Positions 26,997-36,098 of a stretch of DNA of 64,000 nt are shown here, in pieces. Below the pieces are notes generated by a model. The model was not told where the DNA came from and did not search any database. It worked only from the letters and a program-made list of their open reading frames with translations. This DNA comes from Rhizosaccharibacter radicis (lineage in GTDB: Bacteria > Pseudomonadota > Alphaproteobacteria > Acetobacterales > Acetobacteraceae), in NCBI GenBank assembly GCA_024508355.1, contig JAMZEJ010000001.1:372001-436000 (forward strand), read 5' to 3'. The translations under genes and the position numbers were made by a program. Positions within the stretch are counted from its first letter, which is position 1; each line of letters starts with the position of its first letter.

Positions 26997-28154
26997 ATGT
27001 CCATCCAGCCCTTCACCATCCGGGTCGCCGATGCGGTGCTGGAGGATCTGCGTCGCCGGCTGGACGCGGTGCGGTGGCCGGTGTCGCTCGATGCCGAGGG
27101 CTGGGAGGACGGCACCTCGCTGGCCTTCATGCGACATCTGGTCGCGTACTGGCGAGAAAGCTTCGACTGGCGCCACCAGGAGGCGCGCCTCAACCGTCTG
27201 CCGCACCACCTCGCCGTGCTGGACGGCGCCGCGACCCATTTCCTCCATCAACCCGGCACCGGACCCCACCCGATGCCGCTGGTGCTGACCCATGGCTGGC
27301 CGGGCTCGTTCATGGAGATGGAACGGTTGCTGCCGCTGCTGGCCGACCCGGGCGCCCATGGCGGGGATCCGCGCGACGCGTTCCATGTGGTGGTGCCCTC
27401 GCTGCCGGGCTATGGCTTCTCTCCGGCGCCGCTCGCACCGGGCGAAGGGTCGCGGTCGATCGCGGGTCGCTGGCGTGCGCTGATGACGTCCCTCGGCTAT
27501 CGCCGCTTCGCGGCCCAGGGTGGCGACATCGGCGCCGGCGTGGCCATGTGGCTGGCGCGGCTGTTCCCGAACGAGCTTCTGGGCATCCACCTGAACTACG
27601 TGCCCGGCTCGTTCAGGCCGCCGCTCGGTGCCCCGGAGCCGCCGCTCACGCCGGCGGAAGAGGATTTCCAGCGCCGCGCCGCGGCGTTCGCGGCCGAGGG
27701 AGGCGCCTACGCCGCGCTGCAGGCCACCAGGCCGCAGACGCTGGGCTTCGCGCTCACGGACTCGCCGGTCGGGCTGGCGGCCTGGATGGTGGAGAAGTTC
27801 CGCGCCTGGAGCGACTGCGACGGCGACCTGGAACGCTGCATCCCGCTCGATACCCTGCTGACGAACATCTGCCTCTACTGGTTCAACGACGGGCCGGCGG
27901 CGTCGCTGCGCCTTTACAAGGAGAACCGGCTGGCGCCGCTGGTTTTCCCGACCGGGGAGCGCGTGAGGGTGCCGTGCGGCGTAGCGGTGTTTCCCCGCGA
28001 ACTGCCGATGCCGCCCCGGTCGTGGGTAGAGCGGGTCTTCCCCGTGTCCCGGTGGGAAACCATGCCGGCCGGCGGCCATTTCGCCGCGCTGGAACAACCC
28101 GAACAGCTCGCCAGCGAGATCAGGGCCTTCTTCCGTCCGCTTCGCGATCGCTGA
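26997..28154 (+). CDS. Epoxide hydrolase (EHN + alpha/beta-hydrolase)
   Basis: The protein has 385 residues from the ATG at 26997, with a strong GGGGAGGGAG ribosome site 6 nt upstream. Residues about 1-110 form the EHN lid domain (F-T-I-R-V-A-D-A-V-L-E-D-L-R-R-R-L and W-E-D-G). The core holds the oxyanion-loop H-G-W-P-G-S, the nucleophile Asp in Q-G-G-D-I-G-A (about residue 178) and the catalytic His in A-G-G-H-F-A-A-L-E-Q-P-E (about 360). Such enzymes open epoxides to diols; relatives include juvenile-hormone-type and microsomal-type epoxide hydrolases. No signal peptide, so cytoplasmic. Confidence 0.88.
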   Translation: MSIQPFTIRVADAVLEDLRRRLDAVRWPVSLDAEGWEDGTSLAFMRHLVAYWRESFDWRHQEARLNRLPHHLAVLDGAATHFLHQPGTGPHPMPLVLTHGWPGSFMEMERLLPLLADPGAHGGDPRDAFHVVVPSLPGYGFSPAPLAPGEGSRSIAGRWRALMTSLGYRRFAAQGGDIGAGVAMWLARLFPNELLGIHLNYVPGSFRPPLGAPEPPLTPAEEDFQRRAAAFAAEGGAYAALQATRPQTLGFALTDSPVGLAAWMVEKFRAWSDCDGDLERCIPLDTLLTNICLYWFNDGPAASLRLYKENRLAPLVFPTGERVRVPCGVAVFPRELPMPPRSWVERVFPVSRWETMPAGGHFAALEQPEQLASEIRAFFRPLRDR

Positions 28155-28224
28155 GCCGGTCCGGGGACGACGCGGCTCCCGCAACCCGGCCGAAACGTCC
28201 CCTGTATCCTCGGATCGGACCGGC
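28155..28224 (+). terminator. Nested inverted repeats directly after the epoxide hydrolase gene
   Basis: Immediately after the stop, GCCGGTCC (28155-28162) pairs with GGACCGGC (28217-28224), and the adjoining GGGGACG (28163-28169) pairs with CGTCCCC (28196-28202). Together they form one interrupted GC-rich hairpin. No T-run follows, so it may be an mRNA-end stabiliser or a weak terminator. The rest of the gap to hemH (28225-28432) shows nothing recognisable. Confidence 0.4.
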
Positions 28225-28432
28225 ACGCCGCGGTGTCGCGGCTCAGACGTCGGACCTTGCGATCGGCGCGGTGTCGATCATGTCGGCAGGCGTGGTTCCT
28301 GCCGTCCGGACCGGCGACGCCTCCGGGCGCCGAAGGACCCGCTGAGACCAGGACATCGGGAGGCGGTCCACGGCTGAGGCGGGCGATACCGGAAATCGGG
28401 GGCGGGTCGCGTTGGTCCGGAACGCCCCGGCG

Positions 28433-29482
28433 TCAGCGTGGGTCGACCCAGCCCGCCAGCTCCCGGCGCGACAGGGCCTCGAGCATGTCGATGCAGCCGG
28501 GAGAGTCGTTGAGGCACGGGATCGCGGCGAAATGCTCGCCGCCCGCCTGCTCGAACTCCTCGCGCAGTTCGTTGCCGATCTCGTCCAGGGTCTCGATGCA
28601 GTCGGCGAGGAAGCCGGGACACAGCACGGCGATCCGCTTCACGCCCCGGGCGGCGAGGTTCTGGACGGTGGGCGCGGTGTAGGGCTCCAGCCAGCGCTTG
28701 GGCCCGAAGCGCGACTGGTAGGTGAGCAGCAGCCGGTTGCTGTCCCATCCCAACGCTTCGCGCAGTGCCGCAGCCGTGCGTTCGCATTCGCTGGGATACG
28801 GATCGCCCTTCTGGACATACTCGAACGGCAGTCCGTGGAAGGAGGCGATCACTACCTCCGGCGTCCAATCGAGCTCATCCAGCCCCGCCCGCACGCTGTC
28901 GGCCAGGGCCGCGATATAGGCGGGATGGTCGGGGAATGCCGGCACGGTGCGGATCGCCGGCTGGCGGCGCAGCCGCATCAGGTGGCGGAACGCCTGGTCG
29001 TTCGCGGTGGCGGTGGTGGTGGCGCTGTATTGCGGGTACAGCGGCAGCAGCACGATGCGGTCGCACCCCTGGGCGGCGAGCCGGTCGATGGCGCTGGACA
29101 CCGACGGGTTGCCGTAGCGCATGCCCCATTCGACGGCGACGCCGTTGGGCGCCAGCCGGGCGGCCAACTTCTCGGCCTGGGAGCGGGTGTAGGTGCGCAG
29201 CGGGCTCTCGTGGGTCCAGATGCGGGCATAGTTGCGGCCGCTCTTCTGCGGGCGGACGCTCAGCACCACCCCCTGGAGGATCGGCTGCCAGATCGCCGGG
29301 TTGGCCTCGATCACCCGGGGATCGCTCAGGAACTCGGACAGGTAGCGGCGCACGGCGCGGTAGCCGGTGTCGTCCGGGGTGCCGAGATTGACCAGCAGCA
29401 CGCCGGCTCGCGTGCCCATCACCGGATTGCGTACCACGAACTGCGCGGTGCGGTCGGCGGAAGCGGGATCGATGTAGCTCAT
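28433..29482 (-). CDS. hemH: Ferrochelatase
   Basis: The protein has 349 residues from the ATG at 29482; the frame continues upstream but only into the katA terminator. It inserts Fe2+ into protoporphyrin IX as the last step of haem synthesis. Motifs: G-V-L-L-V-N-L-G-T-P-D at the N-terminus, L-L-P-L-Y-P-Q-Y-S-A-T-T-T, the catalytic F-H-G-L-P near residue 220, and C-P-G-F-L-A-D-C-I-E-T-L-D-E-I near 295, with the acidic residues of the metal path. Downstream of katA on the same strand, it would supply haem for that enzyme; the two are separated by a terminator. Confidence 0.95.
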   Translation of the reverse strand: MSYIDPASADRTAQFVVRNPVMGTRAGVLLVNLGTPDDTGYRAVRRYLSEFLSDPRVIEANPAIWQPILQGVVLSVRPQKSGRNYARIWTHESPLRTYTRSQAEKLAARLAPNGVAVEWGMRYGNPSVSSAIDRLAAQGCDRIVLLPLYPQYSATTTATANDQAFRHLMRLRRQPAIRTVPAFPDHPAYIAALADSVRAGLDELDWTPEVVIASFHGLPFEYVQKGDPYPSECERTAAALREALGWDSNRLLLTYQSRFGPKRWLEPYTAPTVQNLAARGVKRIAVLCPGFLADCIETLDEIGNELREEFEQAGGEHFAAIPCLNDSPGCIDMLEALSRRELAGWVDPR

Positions 29483-29592
29483 GTCATCTTCAACTGCCGT
29501 CCGGCGCCGTGGTTCGGAAGGAACCGTTCGGAGGGCGATGTCGCGGGGACCGGAAGATGGCGCGCCACCGGACGAGCATGTCCGGCGCCGCG

Positions 29593-29636
29593 AAAAGGTG
29601 GCCGCCGCCGGAGGAGGGGGGATCTCCGGCGGCGGC
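29593..29636 (-). terminator. Rho-independent terminator of katA
   Basis: A perfect 13-bp stem, GCCGCCGCCGGAG (29601-29613) with CTCCGGCGGCGGC (29624-29636), encloses a 10-nt loop. On the minus strand it is followed 4 nt later by TTTT. It begins 27 nt after the katA stop codon, so it probably insulates hemH from katA transcription. Confidence 0.8.
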
Positions 29637-29663
29637 TCCGTGGGAACGGATGGAAGAAGCGGA

Positions 29664-31172
29664 TTACTCCGCCGCTTCCGCCACGTCCGCCGCGGTGGTG
29701 GGCGCGGAAGCCGCGCTGGTCTCGATGTGCTGCAGCGCCGCGCGAACGCCGGCTTCCCAGGCCGGATCCGCCTTGCGGAAATGCTCCAGCTGCCGCTCGA
29801 TGATGAAGGCGGGAACGCCCTGCATCGCGCCGGCGATGTTGTCGAAGAAGCGCTGGCGCTGGCCTTCGTCGAACATCCGGAACAGGTTGCCCGGCTGGGT
29901 GTAGTCGTCGTTGCCGTCGCGATGGTTGTAGCGGTCCGCGTCGCCATGGATGCGCAGCGGCGGCTCCTTGGCGGACGGCGCTTCCACCGGACCGTTGAAG
30001 GAGTTCGGCTCGTAATAGGCGTCCGTGCCCTTCGGCGCGTCGAACCGCATCGCGCCGTCGGCGTGATACACGTTCACCTGGCTGCGGGGACGGTTGACCG
30101 GAAGCGCCTCGTAATGCGTGCCGACGCGGTAGCGATGGGCATCCGCATAGGCGAACAGCCGCGCCTGCAGCACCTTGTCGGGCGAGAAGCCGATGCCCGG
30201 CACGATGTTGGACGGCGAGAACGACGACTGCTCGATCTCGGCGAAATAATGCTCGGCGTTGCGGTTGAGCTCCATCACCCCGACCTCGTGCAGCGGATAT
30301 TCCGCGTGCGGCCAGACCTTGGTGAGGTCGAACGGATTGTAGGAGGTCTTCTCCGCGTCCAGCTCGGGCATGATCTGCACGCACACGCGCCAGCGGGGGA
30401 AGTCGCCCTTCTCGATCGAGTCGTAGAGATCACGCTGGGCGCTCTCACGATCGTTGGCGATGATCTGGTTGGCTTCCTCGTTGGTCCAGTGCTTGTGGCC
30501 CTGCATGGACTTGAAGTGGAACTTCACCCAGTAGCGCTCGCCGGCATCGTTCCAGAACGAGAAGGTGTGCGATCCGTAGCCGTTCAGGAAGCGGTAGCCC
30601 TGCGGCAGGCCGCGATCGGAGAACAGGATCGTCACCTGGTGCAGGCTCTCGGGCGAGAGCGACCAGAAATCCCACATGGCGGTGGGCGAGCGCATGTTGG
30701 TGCGCGGGTGACGCTTCTGCGTGCGGATGAAGTCCGGGAACTTCATCGGGTCGCGGATGAAGAACACCGGCGTGTTGTTGCCGACGAGATCCCAGTTGCC
30801 TTCATCGGTGTAGAACTTCACCGAGAAGCCGCGCACGTCGCGCTCGGCGTCGGCCGCGCCGCGCTCGCCGGCCACGGTGGAGAAGCGCAGCAGCAGGTCG
30901 GTCTTCTTGCCGATGGCCGAGAAGATCGACGCCTTCGTGTACTTCGAGATGTCGTGCGTGACGGTGAAGGTGCCGTACGCGCCGGAACCCTTGGCATGCA
31001 CCACGCGCTCGGGAATCCGCTCGCGGTTCTGGTGCGCCAGCTTTTCGATCAGCTGGTAGTCCTGCAGCAGGAGCGGGCCGCGCGGGCCGGCCGACGCGCT
31101 GTTCTGGTTGTCGGGGACGGGCGCGCCGGCGGTCGTGGTCAGAACCGGGCGCTGATTGATGTGGTCGCTCAT
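29664..31172 (-). CDS. katA: Monofunctional haem catalase
   Basis: The protein has 502 residues from the ATG at 31172, with GAAGGAAGG just upstream. It decomposes H2O2 to water and oxygen. Visible signatures: [16 protein letters not shown] with the catalytic His near residue 57; [14 protein letters not shown] with the distal Asn near 130; and [14 protein letters not shown] with the proximal haem Tyr near 340. The length fits the small-subunit catalases. The C-terminus is an Ala-rich tail. An OxyR-type palindrome lies about 80 bp upstream of the start; oxyR itself is 2.1 kb away. Confidence 0.95.
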   Translation of the reverse strand: MSDHINQRPVLTTTAGAPVPDNQNSASAGPRGPLLLQDYQLIEKLAHQNRERIPERVVHAKGSGAYGTFTVTHDISKYTKASIFSAIGKKTDLLLRFSTVAGERGAADAERDVRGFSVKFYTDEGNWDLVGNNTPVFFIRDPMKFPDFIRTQKRHPRTNMRSPTAMWDFWSLSPESLHQVTILFSDRGLPQGYRFLNGYGSHTFSFWNDAGERYWVKFHFKSMQGHKHWTNEEANQIIANDRESAQRDLYDSIEKGDFPRWRVCVQIMPELDAEKTSYNPFDLTKVWPHAEYPLHEVGVMELNRNAEHYFAEIEQSSFSPSNIVPGIGFSPDKVLQARLFAYADAHRYRVGTHYEALPVNRPRSQVNVYHADGAMRFDAPKGTDAYYEPNSFNGPVEAPSAKEPPLRIHGDADRYNHRDGNDDYTQPGNLFRMFDEGQRQRFFDNIAGAMQGVPAFIIERQLEHFRKADPAWEAGVRAALQHIETSAASAPTTAADVAEAAE

Positions 31173-31248
31173 GGCCTTCCTTCTCGGGAGGTGGTGCGCT
31201 CGTGTAGACCCGGCCGGGGTGATCGGTCCAGTCGATGGTTCTTTTGTT

Positions 31249-31271
31249 ACAGATAGACGAATCCTATCTGT
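31249..31271. promoter_or_regulatory. Candidate OxyR operator upstream of katA
   Basis: A perfect inverted repeat, ACAGATAG-N7-CTATCTGT, has an ATAG-N7-CTAT core at 31253-31267. This matches the half-site spacing of the OxyR consensus (ATAG-N7-CTAT). It lies 77-99 bp upstream of the katA start codon and overlaps the last codons of the transporter gene. Only one of the two tandem elements of the E. coli consensus is clear. Binding is inferred. Confidence 0.6.
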
Positions 31272-32220
31272 CGCGGCTCCACCATCCGGCCAGCAGCGAT
31301 CCGGACAGGTTGTGCCAGACGGAGAACAAGGCGCCGGGCAACGCGGCGGCGGGTCCGATCGACAATGTCGCCAGGGTGGCCGCCAATCCGGAATTCTGCA
31401 TGCCGACCTCGAAGGCCAGCGTGCGGCATATCTCGCGCGGGAAGCCGAGCAGCCGACCGCCCCAGTAGCCGCCGAGCAGCCCGACGCCATTATGCAGCGC
31501 CACCGCCGCCAGCAGCACCGGGCCCGCGTCCCGGAGCCCGTTCCGACCGCCGGCCACCACGACCGCGATCACCAGCAGGATGGCCCCGAGCGAGGCGGGA
31601 GCGAGCAGGGGCTCGAGCTGCCGCACCGCGCCGGACGCGAACCGGTTGACCAGCAATCCTCCGAGCACCGGCAGGGCGACGATCGACACCAGCCCGCGCA
31701 GCAGCGCGGCGCCGTCGAGCGCTATGCCCGCGTCCATGAGTGACCGCGCCAGCAGCGGTGTCAGCACCAGCCCCGCCAGCGTGGACGCGGCGCCGATGGC
31801 GACCGACAGCGCGACGTCGCCGCCCGCCACCAGCACCATCACGGTGGATGCCGTGCCGCTGGACACGCTGCCGGTCAGGATCAGACCCGCCGCGACCGCG
31901 GGCGGCAGCGACAACAGCCGGGCGATCCCCCAGGCCGCGAACGGCATGATGCCGTAATGCAGGACGAGGCCCGCCAGGACAGGCGCCGGGCGCCGGAACA
32001 CCCGCCCGAAATCCGCCGGCGTGAGCGACACGCCCATCGCGAACATGATGAAGGCCAGCAACACCGGCACCGCCGGCCCGATCCGCGTGAAAGGCGACGG
32101 CACCAGGAAGGCGGCGACGCCGGCCAGCAGCGCCCATAACGGAAACAGTCGCACGGCGAGGGGAAGATGGCGCGGCCCGGCATCGGGCCTGGCGGCTGGC
32201 GGCAGGAATGGTTGCGGCAT
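31264..32220 (-). CDS. Bile acid:sodium symporter (BASS) family transporter
   Basis: The protein has 318 residues with about 9-10 hydrophobic helices. Family signatures: [15 protein letters not shown] near residue 60, [11 protein letters not shown] near 120 (cf. the C-P-G-G-x-x-S crossover in the family), and [10 protein letters not shown] near 270, which contains the conserved E-x-x-x-Q-N motif of the cation site. Bacterial members carry bile acids, pantoate or other organic acids with Na+. It is upstream of katA on the same strand (91 bp). Substrate not readable. Confidence 0.85.
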   Translation of the reverse strand: MPQPFLPPAARPDAGPRHLPLAVRLFPLWALLAGVAAFLVPSPFTRIGPAVPVLLAFIMFAMGVSLTPADFGRVFRRPAPVLAGLVLHYGIMPFAAWGIARLLSLPPAVAAGLILTGSVSSGTASTVMVLVAGGDVALSVAIGAASTLAGLVLTPLLARSLMDAGIALDGAALLRGLVSIVALPVLGGLLVNRFASGAVRQLEPLLAPASLGAILLVIAVVVAGGRNGLRDAGPVLLAAVALHNGVGLLGGYWGGRLLGFPREICRTLAFEVGMQNSGLAATLATLSIGPAAALPGALFSVWHNLSGSLLAGWWSRDR

Positions 32221-32384
32221 TAATCGCTCATGAAGGTCCGGCGTTCATCCTGGCCACCGCCAGGGAACGGCCCTCGATGTACCGGCCTGTTCCCGGCGAT
32301 CCAGAATGGAGGGCTCGCGTGTCCTGCACCCCGGTAGCGCTTCCTGTCCAGCAGCGTCCTTTGGGCTGCGGGCGGTGTCCCGAC

Positions 32385-33236
32385 ATGCCCACTTCCCGTG
32401 CCGCCGGCGGGGTCCGGACAGGTGACGGGATCTCGGGACAAGAACTGGCCCGGGCGATGGACCGGGACGAGCTGTCCATGTGCTACCAGCCGCAGTTCGA
32501 TCTGGAAACGGGACGGCTCGTGGGGTTCGAGGCCTTGTTGCGCTGGACCAGTCCGCTTCGCGGCGCGGTTCCGCCGGACCTGTTCGTGCCCGTGGCCGAA
32601 CGGGAAGGGTTGATCAATCGGATCGGGGACTGGGTGCTGCGACAGGCGCTCGGCGAGGCGGCTGGATGGCCTTCGGACCTCTCGGTCGCAGTCAATCTGT
32701 CGCCGGCGCAGCTCAATGATCCGGCGCTGGCGCGCAGGGTGACGATGCTGCTGGCGGCGTTCGGGCTGGCGCCATCCCGGCTGGAGATCGAGATCACCGA
32801 AAGCGCGGGGGATCTCGCGAGCCCGCTCGCGCGGCGCACCCTTGCGGCGTTGCGTGCGGCGGGGGTGCGGATCGCGATGGACGATTTCGGTGCCGGCAGC
32901 TCCTCGCTGGAACGGCTGGCGTCGCTGCCGTTCGACCGCATCAAGCTCGATCGCGCTCTCGTGTCGGGCATGGCGCCTGGCAACCGTCGGGACGTGATCG
33001 TTCAGGCCGTGGCGGCGCTGGGCAGGAGCCTGGGCGTGCCCGTGACGGCCGAAGGCGTGGAAACCGGGGAACAGCTGGATCGGGTGAGGCAAGCCGGCTG
33101 CCAGACGGTTCAGGGCTTCTTGTTCGGCCGTCCCCTGCCCGCGGCCGCGATGGCCATCCCGCGGGCGTCCCGGTCCGTCCCGCGCCGGGTTCGGGGAGGC
33201 GCCGTCGTGGCCGCCATCAGGAACGATCGCCGGTGA
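32385..33236 (+). CDS. EAL-domain cyclic-di-GMP phosphodiesterase
   Basis: The protein has 283 residues from the ATG at 32385 (earlier in-frame ATGs at 32277 and 32208 are possible). It is a stand-alone EAL domain with all main catalytic elements: G-F-E-A-L-L-R-W (E-x-L-L-R), [35 protein letters not shown] and Q-G-F-L-F-G-R-P. It should hydrolyse c-di-GMP to pGpG using divalent metal. No sensor or membrane domain is seen. It lies 65 bp upstream of oxyR on the same strand and may be cotranscribed, which would link c-di-GMP turnover to the oxidative response. Confidence 0.9.
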   Translation: MPTSRAAGGVRTGDGISGQELARAMDRDELSMCYQPQFDLETGRLVGFEALLRWTSPLRGAVPPDLFVPVAEREGLINRIGDWVLRQALGEAAGWPSDLSVAVNLSPAQLNDPALARRVTMLLAAFGLAPSRLEIEITESAGDLASPLARRTLAALRAAGVRIAMDDFGAGSSSLERLASLPFDRIKLDRALVSGMAPGNRRDVIVQAVAALGRSLGVPVTAEGVETGEQLDRVRQAGCQTVQGFLFGRPLPAAAMAIPRASRSVPRRVRGGAVVAAIRNDRR

Positions 33237-33301
33237 GGTGACGGGCGCGGCGGGCGCCGCCTATAATCCCCCCTGATGATTCCCGTTGGCGAGCCTCCGC
33301 C

Positions 33302-34441
33302 GTGAGCCAGACCGGCAACGGTCTCCACCTGTCCGGCCTGTCGCTGCGCGACCTCGAATATGCGGTGGCGCTGGACGAGGCCCGGCATTTCAAACGTGCC
33401 GCCGACCGCTGCGGCGTGAGCCAGCCGGGCTTGAGCGAGCAGGTCCGCAAGCTGGAAGCGATCCTGGGGGCACCCTTATTCGAGCGCGGCCGGAGCGGCG
33501 TGAGCCTCACGGTGCAGGGTGCTGCCCTGATGCCACAGATGCGCCGGGTCGTGCGCGAGGCGCGCGGCCTGCTGGAGATGTCGCGAGCCCAGGCCGGGGC
33601 ACTGGAAGGTCCGCTGGACCTCGGCGTGATCCCGACGCTCGGTCCGTACTACGTGCCGCTGGTGCTGGCGCCCTTGCGCCAGCGCTTTCCCGCCCTGACC
33701 CTGCGCCTCCAGGAAGGCCGTACGGGCGATCTGGAATCGTTGATCCGCCGCGGCGATCTGGACGCGGCGCTGGTGGCGTTGCCCTGCGCCGAGGGGCTGG
33801 CGTTCGAGCCCTTGTTCTTTGAGCCGTTCCGGGTGCTGCTGCCGTCCGGCCATCGTCTGCTCGAGGGGGCGGCGGCGCGGCCCCGCGCGGGTCGGGGGGC
33901 GTCCCGGCAGGACCCCGGCGCCGGCGACGCTTTGCCAGCGGACGCTTTGCCGGCGGACTCCCTGGCGGGGGAGGATCTGTTGCTGTTGGAGGAAGGGCAC
34001 TGCCTGCGGGCACAGTCCTTGTCGCTGTGCCACGTGCCCTCCGGTTCGACGGCCCGGGCGGCGACCAGCCTTGAGATGCTGCGGCACATGGTGGCGGCCG
34101 GCGAGGGCTTCTGCTTGTTTCCCGTGCTTGCCACCCGGGGCGAGGACGACATGGGCGGCCTGGTGCATGTCCGCGACGTGCGGGAAGGGGAGAATCAGGC
34201 GGCGGGGCGGATCGTCGGGCTGGTGTGGCGCCACACCGATCCCCGTGCGGCTGATTTCCGCCAGCTCGCCGCGTTTCTGCGCGATACTCTGCCGGAACCT
34301 CTTCGGCCGCCGCCTGGTCACGAGGTGTCGCCGCCCGTGGTTCCGGTTCCGCGCGCTCCGTTGGCTGGACGCCGTTCGGCCGGCAGGAAGGGGCCCGCCC
34401 CCGTGCCTCCCGTTCCGGCCGCGCAGCCGGCGCCGTCGTAG
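33302..34441 (+). CDS. oxyR: LysR-type hydrogen peroxide sensor OxyR
   Basis: The protein has 379 residues and a GTG start. An N-terminal LysR winged helix is present (L-S-L-R-D-L-E-Y-A-V-A-L, F-K-R-A-A-D-R-C-G-V-S-Q-P-G-L-S-E-Q). The regulatory domain contains the OxyR-specific redox motif G-H-C-L-R-A-Q-S-L-S-L-C; Cys234 and Cys243 are separated by 8 residues, as in E. coli OxyR C199/C208, giving the peroxide-dependent disulfide. The protein is about 70 residues longer than E. coli OxyR. Part of the extra is a low-complexity Ala/Asp/Pro/Arg insertion at about 190-222, just before the redox loop; the rest is a Pro-rich C-terminal tail that overlaps the gene on the other strand. It likely activates katA. 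Confidence 0.92.
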   Translation: MSQTGNGLHLSGLSLRDLEYAVALDEARHFKRAADRCGVSQPGLSEQVRKLEAILGAPLFERGRSGVSLTVQGAALMPQMRRVVREARGLLEMSRAQAGALEGPLDLGVIPTLGPYYVPLVLAPLRQRFPALTLRLQEGRTGDLESLIRRGDLDAALVALPCAEGLAFEPLFFEPFRVLLPSGHRLLEGAAARPRAGRGASRQDPGAGDALPADALPADSLAGEDLLLLEEGHCLRAQSLSLCHVPSGSTARAATSLEMLRHMVAAGEGFCLFPVLATRGEDDMGGLVHVRDVREGENQAAGRIVGLVWRHTDPRAADFRQLAAFLRDTLPEPLRPPPGHEVSPPVVPVPRAPLAGRRSAGRKGPAPVPPVPAAQPAPS

Positions 34442-34980
34442 GACGCGATCAGGCCGGCGACCCTGCCGCGCAGCGCGTCGCGGTCGGCGAGGATCCGATC
34501 CGCTTCCGCGCTCCGCGCCGCATCCGGCAGGCCGGCGACCGCCGACAGATGTTGCGACGCCACCAGGTCCGGCAGGCCGGACAGCGCGATGAAGGTCACG
34601 CCCAGTGCCAGTTCCTGGCCGCTCTGGCGCGAGACGGAGCCGTTGAAGCCGAGCGATGTGGCGGTGGTGCCGATCGCGAAGCCACCGCCTGCGGTGAAGC
34701 TGCCGGTCAGGTCGATCGTCACCTCGTGTGCCAGCACGGGAATTTCAGGATTCGCCTGGGACGCCGCGCATTGCGCGGCCCGGACCGAGGCCGCGAATTG
34801 CGCCGGCGAGGCCCCCGCGACGTTGATGGCGCCGGCGTCGCGCAGCTGCGCCTGCAGCGCCGCCAATGCCTGCTTCACGGTGATCGGCCGGCTGGCCGGC
34901 GCGCATCCGGCAAGCAGCATCGCTGGAACGAGAAGGGTGCGGAAGGTGCCGAACCGTTTTCTGCTACCGTCGCCGGTCAT
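34318..34980 (-). CDS. Trypsin-co-occurring-type/unknown lipoprotein
   Basis: The protein has 220 residues. The N-terminus ends with the lipobox M-L-L-A-G-C near residue 26, so it is probably a membrane-anchored lipoprotein. The middle (about 30-170) reads as a small helical and beta domain (I-T-V-K-Q-A-L-A-A-L-Q-A-Q-L, V-T-I-D-L-T-G-S-F-T-A-G-G-G-F). I do not recognise its family; 'trypsin-co-occurring' is only a resemblance in the N-terminal helix plus beta-strand pattern. The last roughly 40 residues are Gly/Ala/Pro-rich and overlap the 3' end of oxyR by 124 bp on the opposite strand. The start is ATG 34980. Confidence 0.6.
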   Translation of the reverse strand: MTGDGSRKRFGTFRTLLVPAMLLAGCAPASRPITVKQALAALQAQLRDAGAINVAGASPAQFAASVRAAQCAASQANPEIPVLAHEVTIDLTGSFTAGGGFAIGTTATSLGFNGSVSRQSGQELALGVTFIALSGLPDLVASQHLSAVAGLPDAARSAEADRILADRDALRGRVAGLIASYDGAGCAAGTGGTGAGPFLPAERRPANGARGTGTTGGDTS

Positions 34981-35113
34981 CGATTCTTTTTCCCCCGCGG
35001 AGCCTCGATCCTAGGCGAACGCGGTGGCTAGAAAAGCCCGTTCCGGTTGGTCAGGGGCGGGATCCTTCGATCGGGCGCCCCTCTGTCCGAGAGCAGCGGC
35101 AGTTCGCTCCGGC

Positions 35114-35257
35114 TCAGGGTTCGCGCGCCCGTTGGGGCCGGGATACCGGGTTGCGGTGTCTGCCCCCGCGCGCCACCAACAGAAGCGTGGCCGCTGCCAG
35201 CAGGCCCACGGGTGTCAACATCCCGATCATTTCCGCCGTGGCGGTGGCCTCGTTCAT
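35114..35257 (-). CDS. Possible 47-aa single-pass membrane protein
   Basis: The frame from ATG 35257 encodes one hydrophobic helix (M-I-G-M-L-T-P-V-G-L-L-A-A-A-T-L-L-L-V-A) followed by a basic tail. The upstream GGGAG is 9 nt away. It is the only gene-like feature in the 34981-35501 gap, which is otherwise featureless. Small size makes this tentative. Confidence 0.35.
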   Translation of the reverse strand: MNEATATAEMIGMLTPVGLLAAATLLLVARGGRHRNPVSRPQRAREP

Positions 35258-35501
35258 CGGCGATGCTCCCGTTCTTTGCCGGGAGCATGCTGCGCCTCGC
35301 GGGCTTCCGAAGGATGTCCCCCGGGTGACGGCTGGTGCCGGATCGGAACGGATCGTAACGCCGACGCTTCCCGATAATGTTTCGGGGGTGGCCGTCGGAG
35401 CCGGCGGCGGCGGTTCGACGGTGATCCGGTTCCGTGCTTCATCAGCCCCAGGATCGCCGCGGGGGCGGCGGCCGGAAACGCAGCCGTCGCGGGAGCTGTC
35501 G

Positions 35502-36098
35502 ATGTGGTCGTTGCTGGATCGTCGGGTCGATGTCCCGAGGATGGTGGTCGCGGCGGCACGGGCGCTGCGGGCGGGATGTCTGCTCTGCTGCTCGCTGGTC
35601 TGTTGCTCCCTGGCGTCGCCGGCGTCGGCCCAGGACGCGGACCGGGGGGGTGCGCGTTCGCTCGAAGCCCGGCTGTCGGCGGCGGCGCTGCTGCGGGCCG
35701 GTCCGGACGAGGGGTTTCCCTGGATCGCACGGCTCCCGGCGGGCGCGCCGGTGGAGATCGGGAGTTGCACGGAAGGGTGGCGCTGGTGCGACGTGATGGC
35801 GAAGCAGCACCATGGCTGGCTGCCCGGCGACCAGCTGCTCGGCTCGTTCGGGGGGGGCGAGCGCTCGGTGAGCGACGCCGCAGCGGCGTCGACGGTTCCC
35901 GTGCGGCCGTTCAAGCCCCATGCGCCCGGTCAGGGCGTGGAGCCCGAAGGTCCTGCGTTCCATTGGAGATGGCCTGCGCCGGACGATCCCGAACCGCTGC
36001 ACTCACCGAGGGAAGGAACGATCCCTTTCGGGCGGCCGCCGGCCGGATCGCCTCCGGAAGAACCGGAGCAGCGAGGACCGCCGCCCACCGGGCCATGA
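35502..36098 (+). CDS. Secreted bacterial SH3-domain protein
   Basis: The protein has 198 residues from the ATG at 35502 (GGAG upstream); the frame is open further 5' but lacks a signal there. Residues about 15-43 form a Cys-rich signal peptide (A-L-R-A-G-C-L-L-C-C-S-L-V-C-C-S) ending near A-S-A-Q. Residues about 55-110 match SH3b: L-L-R-A-G-P-D-E-G-F-P, V-E-I-G-S-C-T-E-G-W-R-W-C-D-V, H-G-W-L-P-G-D-Q-L. The two Cys around the Trp are usual in this subgroup. The C-terminal 80 residues are Pro-rich and disordered-looking. Expected in the periplasm, binding envelope components. Confidence 0.75.
   Translation: MWSLLDRRVDVPRMVVAAARALRAGCLLCCSLVCCSLASPASAQDADRGGARSLEARLSAAALLRAGPDEGFPWIARLPAGAPVEIGSCTEGWRWCDVMAKQHHGWLPGDQLLGSFGGGERSVSDAAAASTVPVRPFKPHAPGQGVEPEGPAFHWRWPAPDDPEPLHSPREGTIPFGRPPAGSPPEEPEQRGPPPTGP

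Noticed and set aside
29481-31256. 591-codon plus-strand frame opposite katA
   Set aside because: Shadow of the catalase gene, which has every catalytic residue.
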